Assembly (NCBI GenBank): GCA_948436975.1
Contig: CAOJJB010000007.1
Coordinates: 38,971 to 102,970, forward strand
Direction: 5' to 3'
Origin: an uncultured Clostridium sp.
Lineage (GTDB): Bacteria; Bacillota; Clostridia; TANB77; CAG-508
Length of the DNA: 64,000 nt
This document shows, one piece after another, positions 47,753 to 56,952 of the stretch (position 1 is the first letter of the stretch; each line of letters begins with the position of its first letter). The notes below the pieces were generated by a model that was given only the letters and a program-made list of their open reading frames with translations, had not been told where the DNA came from and made no database searches. A program made the position numbers and the translations under genes.

Positions 47753-48181
47753 TTATATTAAGGGTTTTACTAAAAGTTTTACACCCTCAATTTTTTCAAC
47801 AATTATTTCTGTATCTTTAGAAATATATGTATTATCATATGATTTTGCTGACCAAACTTCTCCGTTAACTTTTACTTGACCTTTAGCTTCAACAGGATCA
47901 ATATCAAAAGTAACTTTTCCAATTTTTCCTTCTAGAGAAGCTGAATTAGTTTTTATAAAATTATCTTTTGGTAAAAATTTATTTACAAATGGTTTGGTAG
48001 CAAATAAAAGAATAGTAGAAGATACTAAAAATATAGTAGATTGAATAATTATATTATTTATAAAGAAACTAGCTATCATTGCAATAATAGCACCAACTGA
48101 AAACCAAAAAACTAGAAATCCCATATTAATAATTTCTATAATTAAAAATATTCCAGCCATAACTAACCATATTTTCCACAT
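47753..48181 (-). CDS. NfeD-family membrane protein
   Basis: 142 residues from the ATG preceded by TTGGAGG; a TTG at 48193 would add four residues. Three or four N-terminal membrane helices are followed by a small OB-fold domain (about 80-142; GKIGKVTFDI, VEAKGQVKVNGEVWSA), as in short NfeD proteins. It is the partner of the SPFH gene directly after it; the pair works as a membrane-organising unit. Confidence 0.9.
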   Translation of the reverse strand: MWKIWLVMAGIFLIIEIINMGFLVFWFSVGAIIAMIASFFINNIIIQSTIFLVSSTILLFATKPFVNKFLPKDNFIKTNSASLEGKIGKVTFDIDPVEAKGQVKVNGEVWSAKSYDNTYISKDTEIIVEKIEGVKLLVKPLI

Positions 48182-48320
48182 ATATACCTCCAACTTATTC
48201 TAAATAACAGAATAATATACTTTTTACAACAATATTATACTATACATTTTATAAAAAGAAAATGTTTTTTGTAAAAAAAACGACAAATTTGCGATTAAGT
48301 ATTAAATATGTCAAAAAAAG

Positions 48321-48349
48321 TAGATTTTTTTTTCTAGTTATTATATAAT
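48321..48349 (+). promoter_or_regulatory. Candidate promoter of mltG
   Basis: TAGATT (48321-48326), 17-base spacer, TATAAT (48344-48349). Confidence 0.55.
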
Positions 48350-48419
48350 TCAAAACATAGAGTATTGATAAATTATATTATAGATATCTCTAAATATACT
48401 TATAAGGAAAATATAAAAA

Positions 48420-49514
48420 ATGAAATCAAAAATAGTAATAATTATAATTTCAATTATTGTAATACTATTTATTACTTTAAGTTTAGGAAGTTTTATATGG
48501 TATAGTAATTGTTTAAAGCCTGTGAGTTCAGTTTCAATAGAAGAAAATGAACTTATAAGAGTTGAAATAAAAGAAAACATGGGAGTTTCAAAAATTGCAG
48601 AATTATTAGAAAATTCAAATGTAATTAGAAATGCAAATGTAATGAAAATATACACAAAAATAAATAATATAGGAACATTAAAAGCTGGTAAATATGACTT
48701 AAATAATAGTGAAAACATGCAAAATATTTTAGAACATATTATAAATGGTGAAATAGTAAATGATGAAGTAAAAATCACATTTATAGAAGGAAAAAATATG
48801 AGATGGGTAGCTAAAACCATAGCAGAAAAAACAGTAAATTCAGAAGAAGATGTATTAAAACTTTTAAAAGATGAAGATTATATAAATTCTTTAATAGAAA
48901 AATATTGGTTTCTAACAGATGAAATAAAAGAAGAAGAAATATATTATTCATTAGAAGGATATTTGTTACCAGACACATATATATTTGAAAATAAAGAGGT
49001 TTCAGTAGAAACAATATTTAATATAATATTGAATTATACAGAGAAGTTTTTAAATCAATATAAAGAAGAAATAGAAGAAAGTGATTTAACAGTGCATCAA
49101 ATTTTAACTTTAGCTTCATTGGCAGAACTTGAAGGAAAAACATTAGAAGATAGAGAAGAAATAATAGGAGTATTCTATAATAGAATAGAAAAAGGAATGA
49201 GTTTAGGAAGTGATGTTACAGCATATTATGCTTTTAAAATAGATATGGGAGAAAGAGATTTAACTGTAAAAGAATTAAATACAGAAAATCCATACAATAC
49301 AAGAGGGCCTAAAATGGAAAGCAAAATACCAATAGGTCCTATTGATAATCCAAGTAAAATATCAATTGAAGCAACATTAAATTATAAACAAACAGATGCA
49401 TATTATTTTGTAGCAGATAAAAATGGAAAAGTATACTTTACAAAAACTAATGATGAACACTTATCAAAGGTAAAAGAATTAAAATCTGAAGGTCTATGGT
49501 ATGTATATGAATAA
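48420..49514 (+). CDS. mltG: Endolytic murein transglycosylase MltG (YceG-like)
   Basis: 364 residues. One N-terminal membrane helix (5-27), a LysM-like subdomain, then the YceG catalytic domain with the acid Glu in LASLAELEGKT, FYNRIEKGMSLGSDVT, YNTRGP and IPIGPIDNPS. MltG cuts nascent glycan strands and sets their length. The ribosome binding site is weak (AAGGAAA). It ends without a clear terminator; a new promoter lies before the next gene. Confidence 0.93.
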   Translation: MKSKIVIIIISIIVILFITLSLGSFIWYSNCLKPVSSVSIEENELIRVEIKENMGVSKIAELLENSNVIRNANVMKIYTKINNIGTLKAGKYDLNNSENMQNILEHIINGEIVNDEVKITFIEGKNMRWVAKTIAEKTVNSEEDVLKLLKDEDYINSLIEKYWFLTDEIKEEEIYYSLEGYLLPDTYIFENKEVSVETIFNIILNYTEKFLNQYKEEIEESDLTVHQILTLASLAELEGKTLEDREEIIGVFYNRIEKGMSLGSDVTAYYAFKIDMGERDLTVKELNTENPYNTRGPKMESKIPIGPIDNPSKISIEATLNYKQTDAYYFVADKNGKVYFTKTNDEHLSKVKELKSEGLWYVYE

Positions 49515-49529
49515 ATTTATAAAATTGTA

Positions 49530-49558
49530 TTGAAAAAAATGTCGAAAAGTAGTATTAT
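49530..49558 (+). promoter_or_regulatory. Promoter of the zinc-ribbon gene pair
   Basis: TTGAAA (49530-49535), 17-base spacer, TATTAT (49553-49558). Confidence 0.7.
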
Positions 49559-49620
49559 TTAAAAGTATTAAATTTAATAAATTTTAGTATATATATAATA
49601 TACGTAAAGGGGGATTTTTT

Positions 49621-50196
49621 ATGTTTTGTGAAAAATGCGGAACAAAATTAGCAGATGATGCATCATTTTGTGCAAATTGTGGTACAAAAATAGGAGAAGG
49701 AGTAAGTAATACAAAAGAAAAAATTGATGACAAAGAAGTAATACTAAATGTAAAACCAACATATAAAGTTGGATATATGGTATTACCATATTTATCTACA
49801 TATTTATTTTTAGTATTATTTATAGGATTACCAATGTTTTTTGGTTATGCTACAGCAGGAATAGTAGTATCATTAGGAATGTTGGCAGTAATGGCAGTTA
49901 TATATGGAATATCATATATATTCAGTAAAAAACAATATGACAATTATACATATGACTTCTATAAAACAAAAGTTAATTATAAAGACAGTTTTTTAAATGT
50001 ATCTGAAAAAGAAGTAAAATATAAATATATAAGAGAAGTAACTATGCGTCAAACATTTATACAAAGATTTTTCAATATTGGAAATATAATATTATTTACA
50101 AATGCAGAAACAGGAATGGGAAATGGAATATGCATTGTAAATGTAGCAAATATTCAAGATGTATATAAAAAAGTAAAAGAAGTAATTGATGTATAA
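49621..50196 (+). CDS. Zinc-ribbon membrane protein with PH-like domain (paralogue 1)
   Basis: 191 residues. The N-terminus is a zinc ribbon (Cys3, Cys6, Cys18, Cys21: FCEKCGTKL and FCANCG). Then two membrane helices (about 52-72 and 80-101) and a C-terminal bacterial PH-like domain (YKTKVNYKDSFLN, KYKYIREVTMRQ, NIILFTNAETG). The ribosome binding site is AAAGGGGG. The next gene has the same layout and close sequence, a tandem duplication. Function unknown. Confidence 0.8.
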   Translation: MFCEKCGTKLADDASFCANCGTKIGEGVSNTKEKIDDKEVILNVKPTYKVGYMVLPYLSTYLFLVLFIGLPMFFGYATAGIVVSLGMLAVMAVIYGISYIFSKKQYDNYTYDFYKTKVNYKDSFLNVSEKEVKYKYIREVTMRQTFIQRFFNIGNIILFTNAETGMGNGICIVNVANIQDVYKKVKEVIDV

Positions 50197-50223
50197 TAAA
50201 ATTAATAGTTATGGAGGATTATT

Positions 50224-50880
50224 ATGTTTTGTAAAAATTGTGGAGCTGAAATAAATGATACAGCAAAGTTTTGTCCTAAATGTGGAAACAATATATCAGG
50301 AGAAGAAAAAAAGAATATAGAAACTAAAAATGATAATACAGTAAAATTTCAATTAAAACCTAAATTTAATTGGGGATATAAATTAGTATGTACATTAGGT
50401 ACAGCAGTATTATGGGCAGTTATAATATTATTTTTTGCAATAGGATCAATAGAAGATATAGAAATATTATTAGAGTTATTATCAATGGCACCAATAATGC
50501 CAATGGCAATAGTAATAGGAGTAGTATTATTATATACTATAATAAAATTAATTATCGAAAAAATGCAATATGATGATTTAGAATATAATTTTTATAATAC
50601 AAAAGTAGAGTATAAAGATGGATTTCTAAATAAAGAAGAAAAAGAATTAAAATATAAATATATAAGAGAAGTAACTATGAATCAAAACATTCTTGAAAGA
50701 ATATTTCATATAGGAACAATAAGAATATTTACAAATGCAAGTAGTGGTATGGTATATGGGAATTCTAAACATAATAAAATGTATGGAAAAAATGGTTTAG
50801 CAGTACATTGCGTAGAAAATGTAGGTGAACAATATAAAAAAGTAAAAGAACTTATAGATGAAGGAACACCTGAAGATTAA
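50224..50880 (+). CDS. Zinc-ribbon membrane protein with PH-like domain (paralogue 2)
   Basis: 218 residues with the same order as the gene before it: zinc ribbon (FCKNCGAEI, FCPKCG), two membrane helices and PH-like domain (YNTKVEYKDGFLN, KYKYIREVTMNQ, TIRIFTNASSG). The region KYKYIREVTM is identical in both. A loop of about 15 residues (HNKMYGKNG) is extra here. The two genes are 27 bases apart in one operon and end in a shared terminator. Confidence 0.8.
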   Translation: MFCKNCGAEINDTAKFCPKCGNNISGEEKKNIETKNDNTVKFQLKPKFNWGYKLVCTLGTAVLWAVIILFFAIGSIEDIEILLELLSMAPIMPMAIVIGVVLLYTIIKLIIEKMQYDDLEYNFYNTKVEYKDGFLNKEEKELKYKYIREVTMNQNILERIFHIGTIRIFTNASSGMVYGNSKHNKMYGKNGLAVHCVENVGEQYKKVKELIDEGTPED

Positions 50881-50895
50881 AAGTAAAAATATAGT

Positions 50896-50949
50896 ATACC
50901 CAATGGAATAGACACTGAATGTGATCTATCCATTGGGTATCTTTTTTTT
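50896..50949 (+). terminator. Terminator of the zinc-ribbon operon
   Basis: ATACCCAATGGA (50896-50907) pairs perfectly with TCCATTGGGTAT (50929-50940), followed by C and T8. Confidence 0.88.
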
Positions 50950-50975
50950 ATATATAACATTTTCAACCATAGAAA

Positions 50976-51005
50976 TTGACATAATATTAAAATAAGTGAT
51001 ATAAT
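50976..51005 (+). promoter_or_regulatory. Promoter of the gene at 51044
   Basis: TTGACA (50976-50981), 18-base spacer, TATAAT (51000-51005). Confidence 0.85.
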
Positions 51006-51043
51006 AAAAATTGTAAATAAAATTATATGGAAGGAAGATTGTT

Positions 51044-51587
51044 ATGAACAAAAAAGAATTAGACACATTAATTAAGAAAATTGAAGAAAAATTCCGGCAG
51101 ATAGGAGTCTATGACGAGGTAAAGGATTTTTTTGGAGTCTGATGGAGTAGAGCAGATTATCTGTGAAACAATAAACAAGTTGTTAGTGTATATGGAAGAA
51201 ATGGAAAAGAATGCACCAGATGAGTCTGTTAAAGAACTTGCAAATATTTTGAGGAATGCTGTTGCTCAGAACAGCCATGTCATAAAAGAAGATGTGCATG
51301 CTAATTATAAGGTAGGGTTGTATAATAGAGTACAATTTATGGACAAACTTGTAAACGAGACAGAACTCTTAACTATTATGATAAAATGTATTAAAGAGTA
51401 TGGTATTGAAGACATCAAAAAGATTTGTCAAGAAACTTATGAGAAGGATACAGAGTCTTTTGTGATTAAAATTTATAAAAATTATATTATCAAAGGAACT
51501 TACAAAGAATTATTTGATTTGTATAGAATACTTACTGAAGTTGAAGCTACTGTGAATCCAATTATTGCAGATTCACCAGAAGACTGA
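51044..51587 (+). pseudogene. Unknown helical protein gene with a frameshift at a T7 run
   Basis: ATG 51044 has GGAAGGAAG upstream and a good promoter, but its frame stops at 51143-51145 just after a run of seven T (51127-51133). Removing one T continues directly into the frame of 51132-51587 (KDF-LESDGVEQII), giving 180 residues. The restored protein is all-helical, soluble and unrecognised. G+C is somewhat higher than in the core genes. A T7 run inside an expressed frame is a classical slippage site, so ON/OFF switching or assembly error are both possible. Confidence 0.65.
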
Positions 51588-51680
51588 GAATAACAATCAA
51601 AACATTTTGAGGGGAACAGCACAGAATGTGTGATAATTTGCGTTTTGTACTGTTCTCTTATGAATAATTTTTTAAAAACA

Positions 51681-51710
51681 TTGACAAAATAAATAAAAAT
51701 AGTGTATAAT
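51681..51710 (+). promoter_or_regulatory. Promoter of the T-box/aspS unit
   Basis: TTGACA (51681-51686), 18-base spacer, TATAAT (51705-51710). Confidence 0.88.
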
Positions 51711-51717
51711 AATTAAT

Positions 51718-51961
51718 TATAAAAATAATTGCGATGAAAATGAAAGCTAATAGAAAAACATTTAAAAGAGAAAAAATGTCATAGGCTGAGAGCATTTTAA
51801 ATAAAGTTCTATTAGTGAAACACATTGGAGCAATAAAAAGTTGTAAAATATAAAAATACAACTTATAAAAAGAGGAAAACAAATAGTTTTCAAATAGGGT
51901 GGCACCGCGGAATTATAGTTTTCGTCCCTGTAACTTAAAGTTACTGGATGAAAGCTTTTTT
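51718..51961 (+). ncRNA. T-box leader controlling aspS
   Basis: The T-box sequence AGGGTGGCACCGCGG is at 51896-51910 and its antiterminator partner CGTCCCT at 51923-51929; the alternative terminator stem (51923-51952) runs into T6. Stem I is seen as ATTGC/GCAAT at the base with a GATGA motif, AATG/CATT, and CTAATAGAA pairing with TTCTATTAG. The specifier strand reads TGAAACACATT, so the triplet is AAC (Asn) or, by another register, CAC (His); GAC for Asp is not there. Confidence 0.9.
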
Positions 51962-52025
51962 GTATTATATTGGTGTTATAAAAAAAATTCCGTCCCTATA
52001 TAAAAAAAAAAAAGGAGTGATTTTT

Positions 52026-53789
52026 ATGAAAGAAAACATTTACAGAACGTATAACTGTGAAGAATTACGAGAAGAAAATGTAGGAGAAGAAATTAAGCTT
52101 TCAGGATGGGTAGACACAATTAGAGATTTAGGAGGAGTTTTATTTATTGACTTAAGAGATCAATATGGTATTACACAAGTTGTAATATCAGGAGATGAGA
52201 AAAAAGTAGATTTTGCATCCAAAATACCATTAGAATCTACAATATGTGTATCAGGAAGAGTGAAACTTAGAGATCAAGAAACAATAAATAGAAGCATAGA
52301 AACAGGTACAGTAGAATTATTTGCAAATAAAATTGAAATTTTAGGAAAAAGAACAAAAGGATTACCTTTTGAAATAGAAAATAATAGAAATGTTAGAGAA
52401 GATTTAAGATTAGAATATAGATTTTTAGATTTAAGGGCAAGAAAGAATTTAGAAAATTTAAAATTAAGAGCCAAACTTATACAGTTTTTAAGAACACAAA
52501 TGATTGAACAAGGATTTTTAGAAGTACAAACACCAATTCTTACAAGTTCATCACCAGAAGGAGCTAGAGATTATTTAGTACCAAGTAGAATATATCCAGG
52601 AAAATTTTATGCACTTCCACAAGCACCACAGCAATTTAAGCAATTATTAATGGTATCTGGAATTGATAAATATTTTCAAATTGCACCTTGCTTTAGAGAT
52701 GAAGATGCAAGGTCTGATCGATCACCAGGAGAATTTTATCAATTAGATATGGAAATGGCATTTGCTACTCAAGAAGATGTTTTTACAGTTATGGAAGAAG
52801 TAATTTATAAAACTTTTGAAAAATTCTCTGAAAAAAAAGTTGCTGAATATCCATTTCCAAGAATATCATATAAAGAAACAATGCTTAAATATGGAACAGA
52901 TAAACCAGATTTAAGAAATCCATTAGAAATAAAAGATGTAACAGACATATTTGAGAAACTAGATATAAAAGTATTTAATGGAAAAATAGTAAGAACAATA
53001 ACTTTACCAAAAGGAGCAGATGCTACAAGAACTTTTTATGATGGAATGGTAGATTTTGCTATACAAGATTGTAAAGCAAAAGGTTTGGCATGGCTTAAAG
53101 TTAATGAAGATAGAACACTTCAAGGACCTATTGCTAAACTTATTCCAGATGAAGCGAGAGAAGAATTATTAAGTCAAACAGATACAAAACCAGGAGATAG
53201 TATATTTTTTATAGCAGAACATAGAGGTATTGTTGAAAAATTAGCAGGAGAAATAAGAAAAGAAATTGGATTAAGACAAAATTTAATAGATAATAATGTG
53301 TATAAATTTTGCTGGATAGTAGATTTTCCAATGTTTGAAATTGCAGAAAATGGAAAATTAGAATTTATCCATAATCCATTTTCAATGCCTCAGGGTGGAA
53401 TGCAATCATTAGAAAATAATGAGCCTTTAGAAATACTTGCATATCAATATGATATAGTTTGTAATGGAATAGAACTTTCTTCAGGAGCAGTTAGAAATCA
53501 TAATCCAGAAATAATGATAAAAGCTTTTGAAATTGCAGGATATACAGAAAAAGAAATTATGAGAAAATTTTCTGCTTTATTTAATGCATTTCATTATGGA
53601 GCACCACCACATGCAGGAATTGCACCAGGAATAGATAGAATGTTAATGCTTTTAACAGATGAGGAAAGCATTAGAGAAGTAATAGCTTTTCCAATGAATA
53701 GTAAAGCACAAGATTTATTAATGGGAGCACCAGGAATTGTAAATGATAAACAATTAAGAGATGTTCATATTAAAATAAACTTAAAATAA
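52026..53789 (+). CDS. aspS: Aspartyl-tRNA synthetase (bacterial type)
   Basis: 587 residues from ATG 52026 with AAGGAGTG upstream; the longer open frame to 51948 reaches back into the T-box terminator. N-terminal OB anticodon-binding fold (LSGWVDTIRDLGGVLFIDLRDQYG), class II motif 2 (FRDEDARSDRSPGEFYQLD), the bacterial GAD insertion and motif 3 (GIAPGIDRMLML). Bacterial-type AspRS are often non-discriminating and also charge tRNA-Asn, which fits the Asn-like specifier in the leader. Controlled by a T-box. Confidence 0.96.
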   Translation: MKENIYRTYNCEELREENVGEEIKLSGWVDTIRDLGGVLFIDLRDQYGITQVVISGDEKKVDFASKIPLESTICVSGRVKLRDQETINRSIETGTVELFANKIEILGKRTKGLPFEIENNRNVREDLRLEYRFLDLRARKNLENLKLRAKLIQFLRTQMIEQGFLEVQTPILTSSSPEGARDYLVPSRIYPGKFYALPQAPQQFKQLLMVSGIDKYFQIAPCFRDEDARSDRSPGEFYQLDMEMAFATQEDVFTVMEEVIYKTFEKFSEKKVAEYPFPRISYKETMLKYGTDKPDLRNPLEIKDVTDIFEKLDIKVFNGKIVRTITLPKGADATRTFYDGMVDFAIQDCKAKGLAWLKVNEDRTLQGPIAKLIPDEAREELLSQTDTKPGDSIFFIAEHRGIVEKLAGEIRKEIGLRQNLIDNNVYKFCWIVDFPMFEIAENGKLEFIHNPFSMPQGGMQSLENNEPLEILAYQYDIVCNGIELSSGAVRNHNPEIMIKAFEIAGYTEKEIMRKFSALFNAFHYGAPPHAGIAPGIDRMLMLLTDEESIREVIAFPMNSKAQDLLMGAPGIVNDKQLRDVHIKINLK

Positions 53790-53848
53790 CAGTTAGTATT
53801 AATTGTTTCTAAAATTTATTTTTCATTATTAATCTTAGAAAAAACTAG

Positions 53849-53877
53849 TTTACAATATATAAAAAATGATATATAAT
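53849..53877 (+). promoter_or_regulatory. Promoter of lysS
   Basis: TTTACA (53849-53854), 17-base spacer, TATAAT (53872-53877). Confidence 0.75.
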
Positions 53878-53913
53878 TACTAAATCAAAAAATAAATAAA
53901 GGGGGCGTTTTGT

Positions 53914-56055
53914 ATGAATGAAAATAATAATGAAGTAATTCAAACAGAAGAAGATATTAACAAATTAATGCAAGTTAGAATAGACAAATTAAAAGAACTT
54001 CAAGATCAAGGAAAAGATCCATTTGAAATTACAAAATATGATAGAACAGAATTCTCAGAAGAAATAAAAAACAATTATGAGAAATATGATAGAAAAGACG
54101 TATCTATTGCAGGAAGAATTATGGCAAAAAGAATAATGGGAAAAGCGTCTTTTTGTACAATACAAGACGCAACTGGGAAAATCCAAAGTTATGTAAGTAT
54201 AAATGACTTAGGAGAAGAAAGTTATAAGGCATTTAAAACTTTTGATATAGGAGATATAATAGGATTAAAAGGTTTTGTTTTTAAAACAAAAACAGAAGAA
54301 ATATCAATACATGCAAAGGAAATTGTTCTTTTAACAAAATCATTAAGAGATTTACCAGAAAAATTTCATGGACTAAAAGACATAGATTTAAGATATAGAC
54401 AAAGATATGTAGATTTAATAGTAAATCCAGAAGTAAAAGAGTCATTTCTTTTAAGAAGTAAAATATTAAAAGAAATAAAAAACTTCTTTGATAATGAAGG
54501 ATATTTAGAAGTAGATACACCAATATTAAATACAATAGCAGGAGGAGCATCAGCAAGACCATTTATTACACATCATAATACACTAGATATGGACATGTAT
54601 TTGAGAATAGCTAATGAATTATATTTAAAAAGATTAATAGTTGGTGGATTTGATAGAGTATATGAAATGGGAAGAATGTTTAGAAATGAAGGAATGGACA
54701 TAAAACATAACCCTGAGTTTACTAATATAGAATTTTATGCAGCATATCAAGATTATAATGATATGATGGATACATCAGAAAGATTAATTAAAACAGTTGC
54801 AGAAAAAGTTTTAGGAACAACAAAAATTAATTATCAAGGAACAGAAATAGATTTAGGAACACCTTGGAGAAGAATTACAATGATAGATTCTATTAAAGAA
54901 GTAGTAGGAGTGGACTTTAATAATATAAATACTGATGAAGAAGCAATAAAAATTGCTGAAGAAAAAGGTGTTGAAGTAGAAGAATCAAAGAAAACAAGAG
55001 GATATATTATAAATCAATTTTTTGAAGATTTTGTAGAAGAAACTTTAATTAGACCAACATTTATATGTGATTATCCAGTTGAAGTATCACCTTTAACCAA
55101 AAGAAAACCATCAGACAAAAGATTAGTTGAAAGGTTTGAACTATTTATAGATGGACGTGAATATGGAAATGCATATTCAGAACTTAATGATCCAATAGAT
55201 CAAAGAAGCAGATTTGTAGAACAATTAAAACAAAGAGATGCAGGAGATGATGAAGCAAATATGATGGATGAGGACTTCTGTATGGCTATTGAATATGGTA
55301 TGCCTCCAACAGGTGGAATGGGAATTGGAATTGATAGGCTAGTAATGTTACTTACAGATTCAGCATCAATTAGAGATGTTATTTTATTCCCAACAATGAA
55401 ACCAATAGGTGGAATTACATCATCAAATGAGAAAAAAGTAAAAAAAAGTGAAGATAAATCTAATACAAGTAATATAGAATTGAAAATAGATAGAGAAACT
55501 GCAATAGATTTATTAAAAAAATATAATAAAGAAGAATTTCATATAAGACATGCATTTACAGTAGAACAAATTATGAGATATTTTGCTAAAAAGAATGGTG
55601 AAAACGAAGAATTTTGGGGATTAGCAGGATTATTACATGATATTGATTATGAAATGTATCCAAATGAACATTGTCAAAAAGCAATAGAAATACTAAAAGA
55701 AATTAATACTAATAATGAGATAGTACATGCAGTATGTAGTCATGGATATGGTATATGTTCTGATATTGTTCCTGAACATAAAATGGAAAAAATATTATTT
55801 GCAACAGATGAATTATCAGGATTAATTTGGGCAGCTGCTAAAATGAGACCATCAAAAAGTACCAAAGACATGGAATTAAAAAGTTTAAAGAAAAAATATA
55901 AAGATAAAAATTTTGCAGCAGGTTGTTCAAGAGATATAATTAATCATGGAGCAGAAATGCTAGGAATAGAAATAGATGAATTATTGGAAAACACTCTTAA
56001 TGCAATGAAAGAAGTAGAAGATGAAATTCAAAAAAGTGTAGAAAAATATATTTAA
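53914..56055 (+). CDS. lysS: Lysyl-tRNA synthetase (class II) fused to a C-terminal HD domain
   Basis: 713 residues; ordinary LysRS has about 490-510. Residues 1-505 carry the whole enzyme: OB fold ([18 protein letters not shown]), motif 2 ([17 protein letters not shown]) and motif 3 ([13 protein letters not shown]). After a Lys/Ser linker (505-519) an HD domain fills 520-713, with His546 (HIRHAF), His575-Asp576 (LLHDIDY) and Asp632 (FATDELSG). In other Firmicutes related HD proteins are separate. The HD part would be a metal phosphohydrolase of unknown substrate. GGGGGCG lies upstream; no T-box. Confidence 0.95.
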   Translation: MNENNNEVIQTEEDINKLMQVRIDKLKELQDQGKDPFEITKYDRTEFSEEIKNNYEKYDRKDVSIAGRIMAKRIMGKASFCTIQDATGKIQSYVSINDLGEESYKAFKTFDIGDIIGLKGFVFKTKTEEISIHAKEIVLLTKSLRDLPEKFHGLKDIDLRYRQRYVDLIVNPEVKESFLLRSKILKEIKNFFDNEGYLEVDTPILNTIAGGASARPFITHHNTLDMDMYLRIANELYLKRLIVGGFDRVYEMGRMFRNEGMDIKHNPEFTNIEFYAAYQDYNDMMDTSERLIKTVAEKVLGTTKINYQGTEIDLGTPWRRITMIDSIKEVVGVDFNNINTDEEAIKIAEEKGVEVEESKKTRGYIINQFFEDFVEETLIRPTFICDYPVEVSPLTKRKPSDKRLVERFELFIDGREYGNAYSELNDPIDQRSRFVEQLKQRDAGDDEANMMDEDFCMAIEYGMPPTGGMGIGIDRLVMLLTDSASIRDVILFPTMKPIGGITSSNEKKVKKSEDKSNTSNIELKIDRETAIDLLKKYNKEEFHIRHAFTVEQIMRYFAKKNGENEEFWGLAGLLHDIDYEMYPNEHCQKAIEILKEINTNNEIVHAVCSHGYGICSDIVPEHKMEKILFATDELSGLIWAAAKMRPSKSTKDMELKSLKKKYKDKNFAAGCSRDIINHGAEMLGIEIDELLENTLNAMKEVEDEIQKSVEKYI

Positions 56056-56123
56056 AACATGTAAAAAAATTGAAACATAGGTATAAAAATATGTATAAAT
56101 TCAATTTTAAAGGAGGAACATAA

Positions 56124-56861
56124 ATGTTTGGATATGGTATAGATAAAAGAGTAATATATATATTACTTGGAATATTAGTAGCATACTCTTTAATTAGTAT
56201 GACAAGTGATCAATGGATAAGTATATTATTAACATTACCATCAGTAATAATAGCAATTACATTTCATGAATTTGCACATGCAAATGCAGCAGATAAATTA
56301 GGTGATACAACACCTAGAAATCAAGGAAGATTAACATTAAATCCTTTATCACACTTAGACCCATTTGGATTTATATTACTTATGTTTGCAAATATAGGAT
56401 GGGGAAAACCAGTACAAATAAATCCAAATAATTTTAATAGCAATAAATCAAGAGGATTTTGTAATGCAATGGTAGCATTAGCAGGGCCACTTATGAATTT
56501 TTTTATAGCAATTATTGCATGTATAGTATATGTAGTGTTAAAAGAATTAGAACTAGAATTTATAAACACATTTGCTGGGAATATTATAATAATTTTCTTA
56601 TCAACACTTATTACTATTAATATAGGATTAGGAGTATTTAATTTAGTACCACTACCACCATTAGATGGAGAAAAAATATTTAGACATGTATTACCATATA
56701 AAGTTCAAGATTGGCTTGATAGAAATTATCAAACATTATATGCAGTATTTATGATTTTATGGATTTTTGGATTTTTACAAATAATAGTTTCACCTATAAT
56801 AAATATTGTAGGGAGTGGATTATTTTTTGTAGTTCAAAATATAGTAGGATTATTTATTTAA
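56124..56861 (+). CDS. Site-2 protease family (M50) membrane metalloprotease
   Basis: 245 residues with five or six membrane helices. The zinc site is FHEFAHANAADKLGD (HExxH) with the Asp partner in NLVPLPPLDGEKI. It lacks the PDZ domain of RseP and so belongs to the short YwhC-like group. It would cut membrane-embedded substrates; none is indicated. AGGAGGAA precedes the ATG. An inverted repeat (56863-56890) follows without a T-run. Confidence 0.9.
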   Translation: MFGYGIDKRVIYILLGILVAYSLISMTSDQWISILLTLPSVIIAITFHEFAHANAADKLGDTTPRNQGRLTLNPLSHLDPFGFILLMFANIGWGKPVQINPNNFNSNKSRGFCNAMVALAGPLMNFFIAIIACIVYVVLKELELEFINTFAGNIIIIFLSTLITINIGLGVFNLVPLPPLDGEKIFRHVLPYKVQDWLDRNYQTLYAVFMILWIFGFLQIIVSPIINIVGSGLFFVVQNIVGLFI

Positions 56862-56952
56862 ATTTAGGGATAACATAAGTTATCCCTAAAACTATGGTAT
56901 ATGTAGTTTTAAAAAATGTTTTTATATAATATAAAATAATTAGGAGAAAAAA

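Noticed and set aside
51613-51658. Imperfect hairpin after the gene at 51044
   Set aside because: Several mismatches and no T-run; not convincing as a terminator.
51990-51998. Second CCGTCCCTA after the T-box terminator, suggesting a tandem T-box
   Set aside because: No second stem I or T-box core accompanies it; possibly a small duplication.
56863-56890. Perfect 12-bp inverted repeat after the M50 gene
   Set aside because: No T-run follows, so it is not called a terminator; may be an mRNA end stabiliser.
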